64,000 nt of DNA. It comes from Selenomonas sp. F0473. GTDB taxonomy: Bacteria; Bacillota; Negativicutes; Selenomonadales; Selenomonadaceae. Numbering within the stretch: position 1 is the stretch's first letter; the number at the start of each line of letters is the position of its first letter. Location of the stretch: NCBI RefSeq assembly GCF_000315545.1, contig NZ_JH992902.1:159280-223279 (forward strand). The letters run 5' to 3'. Positions 53,278-62,618 of the stretch are shown here, piece by piece. The position numbers and the translations under genes are program-made. Below the pieces are notes generated by a model. The model was not told the origin of the DNA. It searched no databases and saw only the letters and a list, made by a program, of their open reading frames with translations.

Positions 53278-55495
53278 GATGCGGAAGGTAATCACGCTCG
53301 ATATCATTCTCGAAAAAGTCCGTTCGTACCAAGCGGATGCGGATGTCGACAAAATTGAGCGCGCCTATCGTTTTGCCGAAAAAGCGCATCGGGGACAGGC
53401 GCGCATTTCCGGCGAGGCCTACATTATTCACCCGCTGAACGTCGCCTATATCCTCACGGGGCTTCACATGGACGACGAGACGATCTGCGCGGCGCTCCTG
53501 CACGATGTCGTCGAGGACACGCATGCGACCATTGAGGAGATGGAGGAACTATTTGGCAAGAACATCGCGGCGCTGATCGACGGCGTGACGAAACTCGGAC
53601 GGATCCAGTATATGTCGAAGGAGGATGTCCAGCTCGAGAATTACCGCAAGATGTTTCTCGCGATGGCGAAGGACATCCGCGTTATCATGATCAAGCTCGC
53701 CGACCGGCTCCACAATATGCGCACGCTCAAATATATGCGCGAGGACAAGCGCCAGCGCATCGCGCACGAGACGCTCGAGGTCTACGCGCCGCTTGCCAAC
53801 CGCCTCGGTATCTCCAATATCAAGATCGAGCTCGAGGATCTCTGCCTGCGCTATCTTGAGCCGGAAGCCTATTACACGCTCGTAGAGGAGGTCAAGCACA
53901 AGCGGCAGGAGCGGCAGGAGTTTATTCTCGATTCGATCCGTCAAATCAAGGAAAAGCTTGAGGATGCGGGGATCGAAGCGGAGATCAAGGGGCGCGCGAA
54001 GCATTTCTACAGCATTTACCGCAAGATGAAGCGCGACAATAAGAGTGTGAACGAGATCTACGACCTCTCCGCCGTGCGCGTGCTCGTCTCATCCGTCAAG
54101 GACTGCTACGGTGTGCTCGGCGTCATCCATGCGATGTGGAAGCCGATCCCGGGGCGGTTCAAGGACTATATCGCAATGCCGAAATCCAACGGTTATCAGT
54201 CCCTGCATACGACAGTGATGACGCACGGCGATCCCCTCGAGATTCAGATACGCACGCACGCGATGCACCGGATCTCCGAGTTCGGGGTCGCCGCACACTG
54301 GAAGTATAAAGAGGCCGGAAAGAGCACCGGAGCGACCGATGAAAGCGATCAAAAGATGTCGTGGCTGCGCCAGATGGTCAGCCTCCAAAAGGAATATGAC
54401 GATCCGAAGGAGTTCTTCGAGGCGCTCAAACTGGATGTTTTTTCCGACGAGGTCTTTGTTTTTACCCCGCGCGGCGACGTGATCGACCTGCCGAAAGGCT
54501 CGAATCCCATCGACTTCGCCTATCACATCCACACGGAGATCGGGCATCATTGCGTCGGCGCGAAGGTCAACGGAAAGATCGTTCCGCTCGAGTATAAACT
54601 CAAAAACGGAGATATCGTTTCGATCGTCACGAACAAGGCGAGCGGCGGCCCCAGTCCGGATTGGCTCAATACCGTGGCGTCGTCCGCCACGCGCGGAAAG
54701 ATACGCGCATGGTTCAAAAAGGAAAACCGCGAGGCGAACATTGAACGCGGGATGAATCTCATCCGCGACGAGGCGAAACGGCTCGGCTACAGTCCCAAGG
54801 AACTATTTGCGGACGGGCGTATCGGCATCGTCGCGGAGAAGCTCAACGTGCAGACCGAGGACGATCTGCTCGCATCGCTCGGCTACGGCGGCGTCACCTT
54901 GCAGGGGATCATGACGAAGCTGATCGAGCTGCACCGCAAATCCGTGCAGGCGGAGACGCCCCCCGAGGTATCGCAGCTCCTCTCGGAGCTCAAAACGCCG
55001 CGGCGCGGCAAGCGCAAGAAGGCGAGCCACGGCATCCTCGTCGAGGGCGAGGGCGGCTATCTCGTGCGCCTTGCGCGCTGCTGCAATCCGATTCCGGGCG
55101 ATCCGATCACAGGCTATATTACGCGCGGCCGCGGTGTTTCCGTCCACCGCTCCGACTGTCCGAACGTGCTCAACGATACGGAGTTCTCGCGCATGATCGA
55201 GGTGGATTGGGACATCGGACTCGACAAAGAGTACACGGTCGGCATAGAGATCGTCTGCAACGACCGCAACGGCATGCTCTCCGAGATCCTCGCGGTTCCC
55301 TCCGAGATGAAGGTCAACATCCATACGATCAACGCGACGCCGAATCGGCGGAATAAGACCTCCACCGTGCATCTTGGGCTCAATGTCGGCAATATCGATC
55401 AGATCACGCAGGTCATGACGCGCGTGCGCCAACTGAAGGACGTTTATCGCGTCACGCGCACGCTCGGCAGCGCGCAGAGCGGCGTCGACGGATGA
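53267..55495 (+). CDS. rel: Bifunctional (p)ppGpp synthetase/hydrolase (RelA/SpoT homologue)
   Basis: The 742-residue Rel makes and degrades the alarmone (p)ppGpp. The hydrolase domain has the HD pair in CAALLHDVVEDTHATIEEM near residue 71. The synthetase domain has GRFKDYIAMPKSNGYQSLHT near 295. TGS (about 390-450), a zinc-finger/helical region and a C-terminal ACT domain (about 665-735) follow. Both active sites look intact. ATG 53267 follows AAAGGAGG at proper spacing; ATG 53258 is too close. The start overlaps the end of recJ. Confidence 0.95.
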   Translation: MSSEMRKVITLDIILEKVRSYQADADVDKIERAYRFAEKAHRGQARISGEAYIIHPLNVAYILTGLHMDDETICAALLHDVVEDTHATIEEMEELFGKNIAALIDGVTKLGRIQYMSKEDVQLENYRKMFLAMAKDIRVIMIKLADRLHNMRTLKYMREDKRQRIAHETLEVYAPLANRLGISNIKIELEDLCLRYLEPEAYYTLVEEVKHKRQERQEFILDSIRQIKEKLEDAGIEAEIKGRAKHFYSIYRKMKRDNKSVNEIYDLSAVRVLVSSVKDCYGVLGVIHAMWKPIPGRFKDYIAMPKSNGYQSLHTTVMTHGDPLEIQIRTHAMHRISEFGVAAHWKYKEAGKSTGATDESDQKMSWLRQMVSLQKEYDDPKEFFEALKLDVFSDEVFVFTPRGDVIDLPKGSNPIDFAYHIHTEIGHHCVGAKVNGKIVPLEYKLKNGDIVSIVTNKASGGPSPDWLNTVASSATRGKIRAWFKKENREANIERGMNLIRDEAKRLGYSPKELFADGRIGIVAEKLNVQTEDDLLASLGYGGVTLQGIMTKLIELHRKSVQAETPPEVSQLLSELKTPRRGKRKKASHGILVEGEGGYLVRLARCCNPIPGDPITGYITRGRGVSVHRSDCPNVLNDTEFSRMIEVDWDIGLDKEYTVGIEIVCNDRNGMLSEILAVPSEMKVNIHTINATPNRRNKTSTVHLGLNVGNIDQITQVMTRVRQLKDVYRVTRTLGSAQSGVDG

Positions 55496-55510
55496 GCGGC
55501 GGCGCCGCTC
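55494..55510 (+). other. GC hairpin at the end of rel
   Basis: GAGCGGC (55494-55500) pairs with GCCGCTC (55504-55510) over a three-base loop, directly at the rel stop codon. No U-run follows, so it is not a standard terminator. It may pause or stabilise the transcript. Confidence 0.4.
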
Positions 55511-55523
55511 TCGGCGTCGGTGA

Positions 55524-55552
55524 TTGTCTTTTGCACCGTTGTGTGGTAATAT
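55524..55552 (+). promoter_or_regulatory. Promoter of the HAD hydrolase gene
   Basis: TTGTCT (55524-55529) and TAATAT (55547-55552) are 17 bases apart, with a TGG extension. It lies 40 bases before the start codon. Confidence 0.5.
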
Positions 55553-55591
55553 TTGATTATATTTTTTCAGCGACAGACGAGCGGGGGATCC

Positions 55592-56242
55592 ATGAAAAGC
55601 GGGGCAATTTTCGATATGGACGGCGTGCTCTTTGACACGGAGATCTTTTATCAGAAAGGGTGGACGATTGTTGCCGACGATTTCGGTGTGCCGCGCAAGC
55701 CGGAGCTCGGCAAAGCCTGCTGCGGAACCTGCGGCGACCTGACCCTGCGGATCGTCAAGGAGTTTCATCCGACGGTAGACGCGCGGCTCTATATGGAGCG
55801 GGTGCTCGCCTATGTCGCGGCAGAGGCGGAGCAAAATCTTGTCGTTATGACAGGCGTCCGTGAAATCCTCTCGTATTTTCGCGCGCACGGGGTTCATATT
55901 TCCGCAGCCAGCAGCGCGGCGACCGAACAGATTGAAAAAAATCTTGTTCAAAGCCGTCTGCGCGATTACTTTGACGCAATCGTCGGCGGCAATCTCGTAG
56001 CGCATGGAAAACCGGCGCCCGATATTTTTTTGTCGGCGGCCGAGCGCATCGGCTTGGCGCCCGCGGATTGCTACGTCTTTGAGGACGGATATAACGGCCT
56101 GCGCGGAGCGGCCGCAGCGGGATGCAGTCCCGTGATGATTCCCGACACGCTGCCCGTGACGGAGGAAATGCGCGCGATTTGCAAGGGGATCTACCCCACG
56201 CTGCATGTCGCTCTGGCAGCCATACGGAGCGGCGAATTATAG
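55592..56242 (+). CDS. HAD-superfamily phosphatase/phosphomutase (beta-phosphoglucomutase-like)
   Basis: The 216-residue protein has the HAD motif I FDMDGVLFDTE near residue 6, a helical cap, motif II SAASSAATEQ near 105, the Lys of motif III in HGKPAPDIFLSAAERIG near 136 and the acidic motif IV FEDGYNGLRGA near 159. The pattern fits the subfamily with beta-phosphoglucomutase and small phosphatases; the substrate is unknown. ATG 55592 follows CGGGGGA. It seems to be a single-gene unit ahead of ireB. Confidence 0.85.
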   Translation: MKSGAIFDMDGVLFDTEIFYQKGWTIVADDFGVPRKPELGKACCGTCGDLTLRIVKEFHPTVDARLYMERVLAYVAAEAEQNLVVMTGVREILSYFRAHGVHISAASSAATEQIEKNLVQSRLRDYFDAIVGGNLVAHGKPAPDIFLSAAERIGLAPADCYVFEDGYNGLRGAAAAGCSPVMIPDTLPVTEEMRAICKGIYPTLHVALAAIRSGEL

Positions 56243-56281
56243 ACGTTATTATGGGACGTTTTCGTTAAGAGGTGAATCGGT

Positions 56282-56533
56282 ATGGATGAACAGAAAACAA
56301 TGATGTTTGCTTTCAATGAAGATAAGCCGAGAGCGAATACCGTGATACGAGAGGTCGGCGCAGCAATGCGTGAGAAGGGGTACAACCCCATCAACCAGCT
56401 GGTCGGTTATCTACTTTCGGGGGATCCTGCGTATGTGACCAGCCATAAGGATGCGCGGAGCAAGATCCGCAGCCTCGAGCGGGACGAACTGCTTGACGAG
56501 CTGGTGCGTTTCTACTTGGAGCACGAGCAGTGA
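56282..56533 (+). CDS. ireB: IreB family regulatory phosphoprotein
   Basis: The 83-residue protein matches the former DUF965 family ([29 protein letters not shown] in part: [24 protein letters not shown]). In Enterococcus IreB is phosphorylated by the kinase IreK and affects cephalosporin resistance. No kinase gene is in this window. AAGAGGTG precedes the ATG. The order ireB-ruvX-DUF1292-mltG is well kept in Firmicutes; its stop overlaps the GTG start of ruvX. Confidence 0.93.
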   Translation: MDEQKTMMFAFNEDKPRANTVIREVGAAMREKGYNPINQLVGYLLSGDPAYVTSHKDARSKIRSLERDELLDELVRFYLEHEQ

Positions 56534-56958
56534 AACGTTACATGTCACTCGATATTGGCGACGCAACGATTGGCGTTGCCGTGAGCGATCTCCTTGGGAT
56601 TACCGCACAGGGCGTTGAGACGATTCGCCGCACAAGTCTTGCCGCGGATTTCGATCGCCTCGGCGCGGTGATACGGGAATATGAGGCGGAAGCGCTCGTC
56701 GCCGGCCTCCCGAAGCATATGAACGGCGATGAGGGCGAGCGCTGCGATATTGTGCGCGCATTTATGGCTGAGGCGGCGCGGCATTTTCCGGACGTGGAGA
56801 TCCACTACTGGGACGAACGTCTATCGACTGTTGCGGCCGAGCGTGCGCTGCTCGAAGCGGATATTTCCCGGAAGAAGCGCCGCAAGGTGATCGATAAGAT
56901 GGCGGCCGTTTATATTCTGCAGGGGTTTTTGGACCGCCGGCAGCATCTGAACGCATGA
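56530..56958 (+). CDS. ruvX: Holliday junction resolvase-like YqgF/RuvX
   Basis: The 142-residue RNase H-fold protein has the catalytic [15 protein letters not shown] near residue 5, [14 protein letters not shown] near 57 and [12 protein letters not shown] near 96. It is a putative resolvase also linked to 16S rRNA 5' maturation. The start is GTG 56530, overlapping ireB, and the frame of the next gene opens on its stop codon. Confidence 0.93.
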   Translation: MKRYMSLDIGDATIGVAVSDLLGITAQGVETIRRTSLAADFDRLGAVIREYEAEALVAGLPKHMNGDEGERCDIVRAFMAEAARHFPDVEIHYWDERLSTVAAERALLEADISRKKRRKVIDKMAAVYILQGFLDRRQHLNA

Positions 56959-56984
56959 TACATATGGAAGAAGGAGTTATAGAC

Positions 56985-57290
56985 ATGGCAGAACATGAAG
57001 AATTTCACGATGAGGATGTTGTCGTCGTCATTGCGAATGAGGATGGAGAGGAGTCCTACTATCGCGAGGAGACGATCCTCACGGTAGGGGACGACCGCTT
57101 TGCCGTGCTCGTCGGCCTCTCCGCAGGCTCGGAAGAGGAACTCGAGGACGCCGAGGATGAGGATGAGGCGATCATCGCAAAGATTGTTACGGACGAGAAC
57201 GGTGAGGATATGTACGTGGATCCTTCGGACGAAGAGTTTGAAGAGGTTCGAAAGGCCTACGAACTCCTTCTGGAGAACGAGGAGGATTAA
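56985..57290 (+). CDS. DUF1292 acidic protein
   Basis: The 101-residue protein is highly acidic (runs of Glu and Asp such as EEELEDAEDEDEA) and matches DUF1292, a Firmicute family found beside ruvX and mltG. The function is unknown. ATG 56985 follows AAGAAGGAG; the open frame reaches back to 56955 without a good ribosome-binding site. A terminator follows. Confidence 0.88.
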   Translation: MAEHEEFHDEDVVVVIANEDGEESYYREETILTVGDDRFAVLVGLSAGSEEELEDAEDEDEAIIAKIVTDENGEDMYVDPSDEEFEEVRKAYELLLENEED

Positions 57291-57301
57291 AGCGCAGATG
57301 T

Positions 57302-57333
57302 GCTGTCATCGCCGGGGAAGATGACGGCTTTTT
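57302..57333 (+). terminator. Terminator after the DUF1292 gene
   Basis: GCTGTCATC (57302-57310) pairs with GATGACGGC (57320-57328) through one G-U pair, then TTTTT (57329-57333). It separates the ireB-ruvX-DUF1292 genes from mltG. Confidence 0.75.
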
Positions 57334-57366
57334 CATAAAGCCGGCGGTTTACATCAGAGAGGGAGG

Positions 57367-58467
57367 ATGCGCTTGAAGTGGACACGACGGGGGATGCGTG
57401 AGCTTTTGCGCATGCATGAACTGCGGGAGACCCTGCGCGCGGTGTACCGGGGGAAGGGAACGCCGCTTCAGAAAAAAATCGTCTTCGGCGTCGCCGGGCT
57501 GTCGATCGTACTGCTTCTGCTGGCGTTTGTCTCGATTTCACCGTCGGAGAAAACGTCGGTGCGGGGCGGCGGAGAGGCGCAGATTTATTTCACGGTGCGT
57601 CCCGGTATGACGGCCAGCGAGATCGGCAAAGAGCTGCATGCGCAGGGAGTCATTGACAGTGAACTTAAATTCTGGTGGATGGCTAAGCTGAACGGCTTTG
57701 AGAATAAAGTGAAGAGCGGAACCTTTGCGCTTTCCAAGGGAATGACGCCGCGCGATGCGCTCGAGACGCTCGTTTACGGCAATACGGTTGTCGTTCGATT
57801 TACCATTCCGGAGGGATTCGGCGTGCGCGATATCGCACGGCGGCTTGATGACGAAGGGCTTGTAAATGCGGACGAATTTATAGAGCGGGCAAAATACTAC
57901 AGACCTTATGATTATGTCGAGGATCATGAAGGCGTGCGCTATGCCGCCGAGGGGTTCCTATTTCCCGACACCTATGAGATCAACGGATCGTTTGATGTGA
58001 ACCGCATCCTCGAGATGATGGCGGAGAATTTTGACCGTCGTCTGACCCCGGAGATGCGGGAACGCGCTAAGGAAATGAACCTATCCATCTATGAGTTGGC
58101 GACGCTCGCCTCCATTGTCGAGAAAGAGGCGTATCACGAAGAGGATCGTCCGATCATCGCGCAGATTTTCTTAAAACGCCTGAAACTCGGGATGCCCCTG
58201 CAGGCGGATCCGACCGTGCAGTATCTCCTTGATACGCCGAAGGAGGATCTGCTCCTGCGCGATACGAAGATCGCGTCTCCCTATAACACCTATCAGAATA
58301 CGGGCCTGCCGCCCGGACCGATCGCGAATCCCGGTACGGCGTCCCTCACGGCTGTCCTCCATCCTGCGGACACGGACTACCTGTATTTCGTTGCCGACCG
58401 CAACGGAAACAATTACTATGCGACGACCTATGAGGAGCATTTGGCATTGGTCGATCGCGTGCGATAA
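57367..58467 (+). CDS. mltG: Endolytic murein transglycosylase MltG
   Basis: The 366-residue protein cuts nascent glycan strands and so ends their growth. It has a membrane helix (about 40-58), a LysM-like part (about 75-115) and the YceG catalytic domain with LASIVEKEA near residue 243, whose Glu is catalytic, and NTYQNTGLPPGPIANPG near 305. ATG 57367 abuts GGGAGG directly. TTG 57373, six bases downstream, has better spacing and may be the real start. Confidence 0.93.
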   Translation: MRLKWTRRGMRELLRMHELRETLRAVYRGKGTPLQKKIVFGVAGLSIVLLLLAFVSISPSEKTSVRGGGEAQIYFTVRPGMTASEIGKELHAQGVIDSELKFWWMAKLNGFENKVKSGTFALSKGMTPRDALETLVYGNTVVVRFTIPEGFGVRDIARRLDDEGLVNADEFIERAKYYRPYDYVEDHEGVRYAAEGFLFPDTYEINGSFDVNRILEMMAENFDRRLTPEMRERAKEMNLSIYELATLASIVEKEAYHEEDRPIIAQIFLKRLKLGMPLQADPTVQYLLDTPKEDLLLRDTKIASPYNTYQNTGLPPGPIANPGTASLTAVLHPADTDYLYFVADRNGNNYYATTYEEHLALVDRVR

Positions 58468-58502
58468 TTCTCTAATCGTTACGATGCTGTGGAGGCTGAT
58501 GC

Positions 58503-59726
58503 ATGAAACGCCGCATTGAGCTTTTGGCGCCTGCGGGGACGATGGAAAAACTTCGTATGGCGTTTGCCTACGGAGCAGACGCGGCTTATCTCGGCGGCCG
58601 GCAGTTCGGCCTGCGCGCATTTGGCGGCAACTTTTCACACGACGAGATTGCGGCGGCCGTTCAGTTCGCGCATGCGGCCGGGAAGAAGATCTATGTCACC
58701 GTCAACGTCTTTCCGCACAATGAGGATGTCGACGCATTGCCCGAGTATCTGCGCTTTCTCGCCGATGCCCGTGTTGACGCCGTGCTCGTTGCCGATCTCG
58801 GCGTTTTTATGCTGTGTCGGGAGACGGCGCCCCGGCTGCCCGTCCATATCAGCACGCAGGCAAACAATGTGAACTGGCGGACGGCGGCGGCTTGGAAGCA
58901 GCTTGGGGCGGAACGCGTCGTACTTGCGCGCGAGCTTTCTCGGGAGGAGATTCGCGAGATTCGTAGACATACCGATGTGGAACTAGAGATGTTTGTCCAC
59001 GGAGCCATGTGCATTTCCTATTCGGGGCGCTGCCTCCTCAGCAGTTATTTCACGGGCAGGGATGCGAATCGCGGCAGCTGCGCCCAGTCCTGCCGTTGGA
59101 AGTATGCGCTCGTCGAGGAGTCGCGTCCCGGCGAATATTACCCGATCGTCGAGGATGAACGCGGCACCTACATCATGAATTCCAAGGATCTGTGTCTCCT
59201 GCCGTATCTCGACGAGGTCGTTGCCTGCGGCATCGACAGTCTCAAGATCGAGGGGCGGATGAAAAGCGTGCATTACGCCGCCGGCGTGGTGAAGACATAT
59301 CGCGCGGCATTAGACGCCTGCATGACGGGCACGCCGTTTATGCCGCAGCCGGAGTGGCTGGCGGAACTTGAAAAGGTATCGCATCGTGCCTATACGACGG
59401 GCTTTTTCTTTGAGAAGCCGACGGAAAAAGATCAAATCTACGGGACGTCGTCCTACGAGCAGACATCGGATTTTATCGGCCTTGTACGTAGCTATGATGC
59501 CAATACGGGGCTGGCGACGGTAGAGCAGCGCAATCATATGAAGCTGGGGCAGGAGATTGAGGTGTTCCAACCGGAAGAGCGGGGGTTCCGCCAGGAACTT
59601 ACGGAGATGTGGGATGCGGCGGGGACGCCGATTGCAGCGGCACCGCATCCGCAGCAAATCGTACGTATACGGATGACCCGTCCTGTCGCGCCATACAGTA
59701 TTCTGCGCAGAGATGCAAAGCGTTAG
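58503..59726 (+). CDS. Peptidase U32 family protein
   Basis: The 407-residue protein matches the U32 family: ELLAPAGTMEKLRMAFAYGADAAYLGG in part (LLAPAGTMEKL near residue 5), VHISTQANNVN near 115 and the signature ELEMFVHGAMCISYSGRCLLSSY in part (EMFVHGAMCISYSGRC near 161), then NRGSCAQSCRWKY with cysteines that in related proteins hold an Fe-S cluster. U32 members modify tRNA or rRNA (TrhP/RlhA) or act as collagenases; a tRNA hydroxylation role is likely by family but unproven here. Acylphosphatase follows after 12 bases. Confidence 0.9.
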   Translation: MKRRIELLAPAGTMEKLRMAFAYGADAAYLGGRQFGLRAFGGNFSHDEIAAAVQFAHAAGKKIYVTVNVFPHNEDVDALPEYLRFLADARVDAVLVADLGVFMLCRETAPRLPVHISTQANNVNWRTAAAWKQLGAERVVLARELSREEIREIRRHTDVELEMFVHGAMCISYSGRCLLSSYFTGRDANRGSCAQSCRWKYALVEESRPGEYYPIVEDERGTYIMNSKDLCLLPYLDEVVACGIDSLKIEGRMKSVHYAAGVVKTYRAALDACMTGTPFMPQPEWLAELEKVSHRAYTTGFFFEKPTEKDQIYGTSSYEQTSDFIGLVRSYDANTGLATVEQRNHMKLGQEIEVFQPEERGFRQELTEMWDAAGTPIAAAPHPQQIVRIRMTRPVAPYSILRRDAKR

Positions 59727-59738
59727 GAGGGAATCACG

Positions 59739-60020
59739 ATGGAAGAGATCGTTCGTTATTATGCCTGTGCCGCGGGACGCGTACAGGGCGTCGGTTTCCG
59801 TATGTTCGTGCGCCAACAGGCGCTCGCACACGAGATTGCGGGCTGGGTGAAGAATATGCCCGACGGTACTGTGACAATGGAACTTCAAGGGACGCAGCGC
59901 GGCATCGACGCCGCGTTCGCGGCGATACGCGCCGGCAATATGTTCGTTCATGTCGAGCGGATGGACATCGCGCCGCGCGATACCGTTGCGGGTGATCGGG
60001 ATTTCTCTATTCGGTATTAG
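59739..60020 (+). CDS. acyP: Acylphosphatase
   Basis: The 93-residue enzyme hydrolyses acyl phosphates. The catalytic Arg lies in GRVQGVGFRMFVRQQA near residue 14 and the Asn in GWVKNMPDGTV near 36, both typical. GGAGGG precedes the ATG. It sits between a U32 peptidase gene and aroQ with short gaps, suggesting one transcript. Confidence 0.93.
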   Translation: MEEIVRYYACAAGRVQGVGFRMFVRQQALAHEIAGWVKNMPDGTVTMELQGTQRGIDAAFAAIRAGNMFVHVERMDIAPRDTVAGDRDFSIRY

Positions 60021-60029
60021 GAGCGGACA

Positions 60030-60473
60030 ATGACAAAAATACTTGTGCTGAACGGCCCAAATCTCAACCTGCTCGGGACGCGTGAGCCGGAGATTTACGG
60101 ACGACTGACGCTCGACGATATCAACGAGCGTATGCGTCTTCGTGCGGAGGCGGCGGGCGCTTCGATAGCGTTTGCCCAGTCCAATCATGAGGGCGCCTTG
60201 GTGGATGCGATACAGGCGGCGCGCGGCAAAGCGGATTACATTATCCTCAATGCGGCCGCTTTCACGCATTACAGCATCGCGATCCGCGATGCGATCGCGG
60301 CCGCGGGCGTTCCCGTGATCGAGGTGCATCTATCGAATATTCATCGGCGGGAAGAATTCCGGCACACATCGGTCATCGCTCCCGTTGTGCAGGGGCAGAT
60401 CTGCGGATTCGGCGCGGAGAGTTATATGGCTGCGCTTGCGGTGATTATCTGCCGCATGGAGGAGCATCAATGA
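60030..60473 (+). CDS. aroQ: 3-dehydroquinate dehydratase, type II
   Basis: The 147-residue enzyme makes 3-dehydroshikimate in aromatic amino acid synthesis. It begins with LVLNGPNLNLLGTREPEIYG in part (NGPNLNLLGTREP near 8, with the catalytic lid Arg and Tyr) and has QSNHEGALVDAI near 51, NAAAFTHYSIAIRDA near 76 and VHLSNIHRREEFRH near 100. Its stop overlaps the M24 gene start (ATGA). Confidence 0.96.
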   Translation: MTKILVLNGPNLNLLGTREPEIYGRLTLDDINERMRLRAEAAGASIAFAQSNHEGALVDAIQAARGKADYIILNAAAFTHYSIAIRDAIAAAGVPVIEVHLSNIHRREEFRHTSVIAPVVQGQICGFGAESYMAALAVIICRMEEHQ

Positions 60474-61546
60474 ATATGAAGTCGCGCGTCACACATCTGC
60501 GGTCGCTGCTGTCAGAGAAGCGGCTGGATGCCGTTCTTGTGACGAAAGAAGTCAACCTTCACTATTTCAGCGGATTCCGCGGCGATTCCACCGTACTCGT
60601 TGTGACGGAGGATCGGCTCACACTCGTCACGGACGGCCGTTATACGGAGCAGGCGGCGGATCAGGCGCCCGCGTTTGAAATCGTCGAGCAGAAGGACGGC
60701 CTCTATCGAAAGACGGCGGCGCTGCTCAAGCAATACGGCGTGAAACGCATCGGTTTCGAGGGCAACGTGCTCACCTACAGTCTCTATATGGAACTGAAGA
60801 AGATGCTGGACGGCGTCGCCTTTGATACGGCGCTGAATCTCGATGCGCTGCGGCAGGTGAAGGATGCGGAGGAGATCGCCTGCATTCGCCGCGCCTGTGA
60901 GATCGCGGATGCGGCGTTTGCACATATCGCTGCATATATTCGTCCCGGTATGACGGAGCTTGCCGTTGCGGCTGAAATGGAAGACTTTATGCGGCGTTCC
61001 GGTTCCGAACGCCCCGCGTTTCAGACCATCCTTGCCTCCGGTGTGCGCGGCAGCCTGCCGCACGGAACGGCGACGGAGAAGGAAATTGCGCGCGGCGAAC
61101 TCCTGACGATGGACTTCGGCGCCGTGTACTGCGGCTATCATTCGGATATTACGCGGACCATCTGCGTCGGTCGCGCGGATGAACGGCAAAAGGAACTCTA
61201 CGATGCGGTGCTGACGGCGCAGAAGAAAGCCCTTGCGGCGATTCGCCCGGGGATTACGGGCCGTGACGTCGATATTGTCGCGCGCGATTATCTCAAGCAG
61301 CGCGGTGTCGAACAGTATTTCGGACACGGGCTGGGGCACAGTCTCGGGCTTGAGATCCATGAGGAACCGCGCCTCTCGAAATTCGGCATGGAGACGCTGC
61401 GGGAGAATATGCTCGTCACGGACGAGCCTGGCGTTTATATTCCCGATTGGGGCGGCATCCGCATCGAGGATACTGTGCTCGTCACCGCGGTCGGCGGCGA
61501 GCCGCTGACGCGCGCGCCAAAAGAATTTATTGAAATCTGCATATAA
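60470..61546 (+). CDS. M24 family metallopeptidase (Xaa-Pro aminopeptidase-like)
   Basis: The 358-residue protein has an N-terminal creatinase-like domain (about 1-130) and a pita-bread catalytic domain (about 135-355). Metal ligands lie in TMDFGAVYCGYHSDITR near residue 212, GHGLGHSLGLEIHE near 285, TDEPGVYIPDWGGIRIED in part (TDEPGVYIP near 319 and GIRIED near 330). It should release N-terminal residues before proline. The start overlaps the aroQ stop and follows GGAGG. The efp promoter lies in its last codons. Confidence 0.93.
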   Translation: MNMKSRVTHLRSLLSEKRLDAVLVTKEVNLHYFSGFRGDSTVLVVTEDRLTLVTDGRYTEQAADQAPAFEIVEQKDGLYRKTAALLKQYGVKRIGFEGNVLTYSLYMELKKMLDGVAFDTALNLDALRQVKDAEEIACIRRACEIADAAFAHIAAYIRPGMTELAVAAEMEDFMRRSGSERPAFQTILASGVRGSLPHGTATEKEIARGELLTMDFGAVYCGYHSDITRTICVGRADERQKELYDAVLTAQKKALAAIRPGITGRDVDIVARDYLKQRGVEQYFGHGLGHSLGLEIHEEPRLSKFGMETLRENMLVTDEPGVYIPDWGGIRIEDTVLVTAVGGEPLTRAPKEFIEICI

Positions 61547-61558
61547 AACCGCTATAAT
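61530..61558 (+). promoter_or_regulatory. Promoter of efp
   Basis: TTGAAA (61530-61535) and TATAAT (61553-61558) are 17 bases apart. The -35 lies in the last codons of the M24 gene, so efp has its own transcription start in addition to any read-through. Confidence 0.75.
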
Positions 61559-61595
61559 AGCAAGAGACGATTGATTGTATGGAGGACTGAACAAT

Positions 61596-62153
61596 ATGAT
61601 TAACAGCACCGATTTTCGCACAGGTCTCACGATTGAATACGATGGAGGCGTCTGGCAGATTGTCGATTTCCAGCATGTGAAGCCGGGAAAAGGTGCTGCG
61701 TTTGTCCGTACCAAGATCAAAAACGTTGAGACGGGCGCTGTGGTCGAGCGCACGTTCAACCCGAACGAGAAGATGCCGGCGGCGCACCTAGAGACGCATA
61801 CGATGCAGTATCTGTATGAGGCGGACGGGGTCTATACGTTCATGAATACGGAGACCTATGAGCAGACGGAACTGACGCGCGCGCAACTCGGCGACGCGCT
61901 GAACTACCTCATGGAGAATATGGAGGTTGCCCTCCAGCAGTTCAAAGGGCGTATCATCGGGATTCAGCTGCCGAACTCCGTTAGCCTCAAGGTCGTCGAG
62001 TGCGAGCCGAGCGTCAAGGGCAATACCGCGACGGGCGCGACAAAGATGGCAAAAGTTGAGACCGGTTATGAGGTGCGCGTTCCCCTCTTTATCAACGAGG
62101 GCGATGTACTCCGTATCGATACGCGGACGGGAAATTACATTGAGCGCGCATAA
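61596..62153 (+). CDS. efp: Elongation factor P
   Basis: The 185-residue factor relieves ribosome stalling at polyproline stretches. The length is exactly that of the family, and the loop FQHVKPGKGAAFVRTK near residue 28 carries the Lys that many bacteria modify. ATG 61596 follows GGAGG; the frame upstream to 61575 adds nothing conserved. The modification genes are not in the window. Confidence 0.97.
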   Translation: MINSTDFRTGLTIEYDGGVWQIVDFQHVKPGKGAAFVRTKIKNVETGAVVERTFNPNEKMPAAHLETHTMQYLYEADGVYTFMNTETYEQTELTRAQLGDALNYLMENMEVALQQFKGRIIGIQLPNSVSLKVVECEPSVKGNTATGATKMAKVETGYEVRVPLFINEGDVLRIDTRTGNYIERA

Positions 62154-62195
62154 AAATACAAAAGACGATTTCACTTCGGAATGGAGGATATGAAC

Positions 62196-62597
62196 ATGGA
62201 GAACACAAAAGAAGCCGTAAAGAAGCAAACGGGGCTTGGAACGATTCGCGTGGCCGACGAGGTCGTCAGCATTATCGCGGGCCTTGCGACGACCGAGGTT
62301 GAGGGCATCGCCGGAATGAGCGGCGGTATCGCGGGGGGCATCGCGGAGATGCTCGGCCGCAAGAATTTCTCGAAGGGGGTCAAGGTCGAGGTCGGCGAGA
62401 AGGAAGCAGCCGTCGATCTTTATATCATCGTGAAATACGGCATCCGTATTCCCGAGGTTGCCCTTGCCGCGCAGGAGAATGTTAAGCGTGCGATCGAGAC
62501 GATGACCGGGCTCACCGTCGTGGAAGTCAACGTGCATGTGCAGGGCGTCGGATTCCCCGAAGAGGAGCCCAAGGTCGAGGAAGTCCGCGTTCACTGA
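62196..62597 (+). CDS. Asp23/Gls24 family envelope stress protein
   Basis: The 133-residue protein matches the Asp23/YqhY family: GTIRVADEVVSIIAGLATTEVEGIAGM in part (VADEVVSIIAGLATTEVEG near residue 20) and VNVHVQGVGF near 112. In Staphylococcus, Asp23 is held at the membrane by AmaP; here an AmaP-like gene follows at once, so the same pair may form. ATG 62196 follows TGGAGG at good distance. The N-terminus is basic and short. Confidence 0.9.
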   Translation: MENTKEAVKKQTGLGTIRVADEVVSIIAGLATTEVEGIAGMSGGIAGGIAEMLGRKNFSKGVKVEVGEKEAAVDLYIIVKYGIRIPEVALAAQENVKRAIETMTGLTVVEVNVHVQGVGFPEEEPKVEEVRVH

Positions 62598-62618
62598 ACG
62601 CGGACGAGGCACTGAACG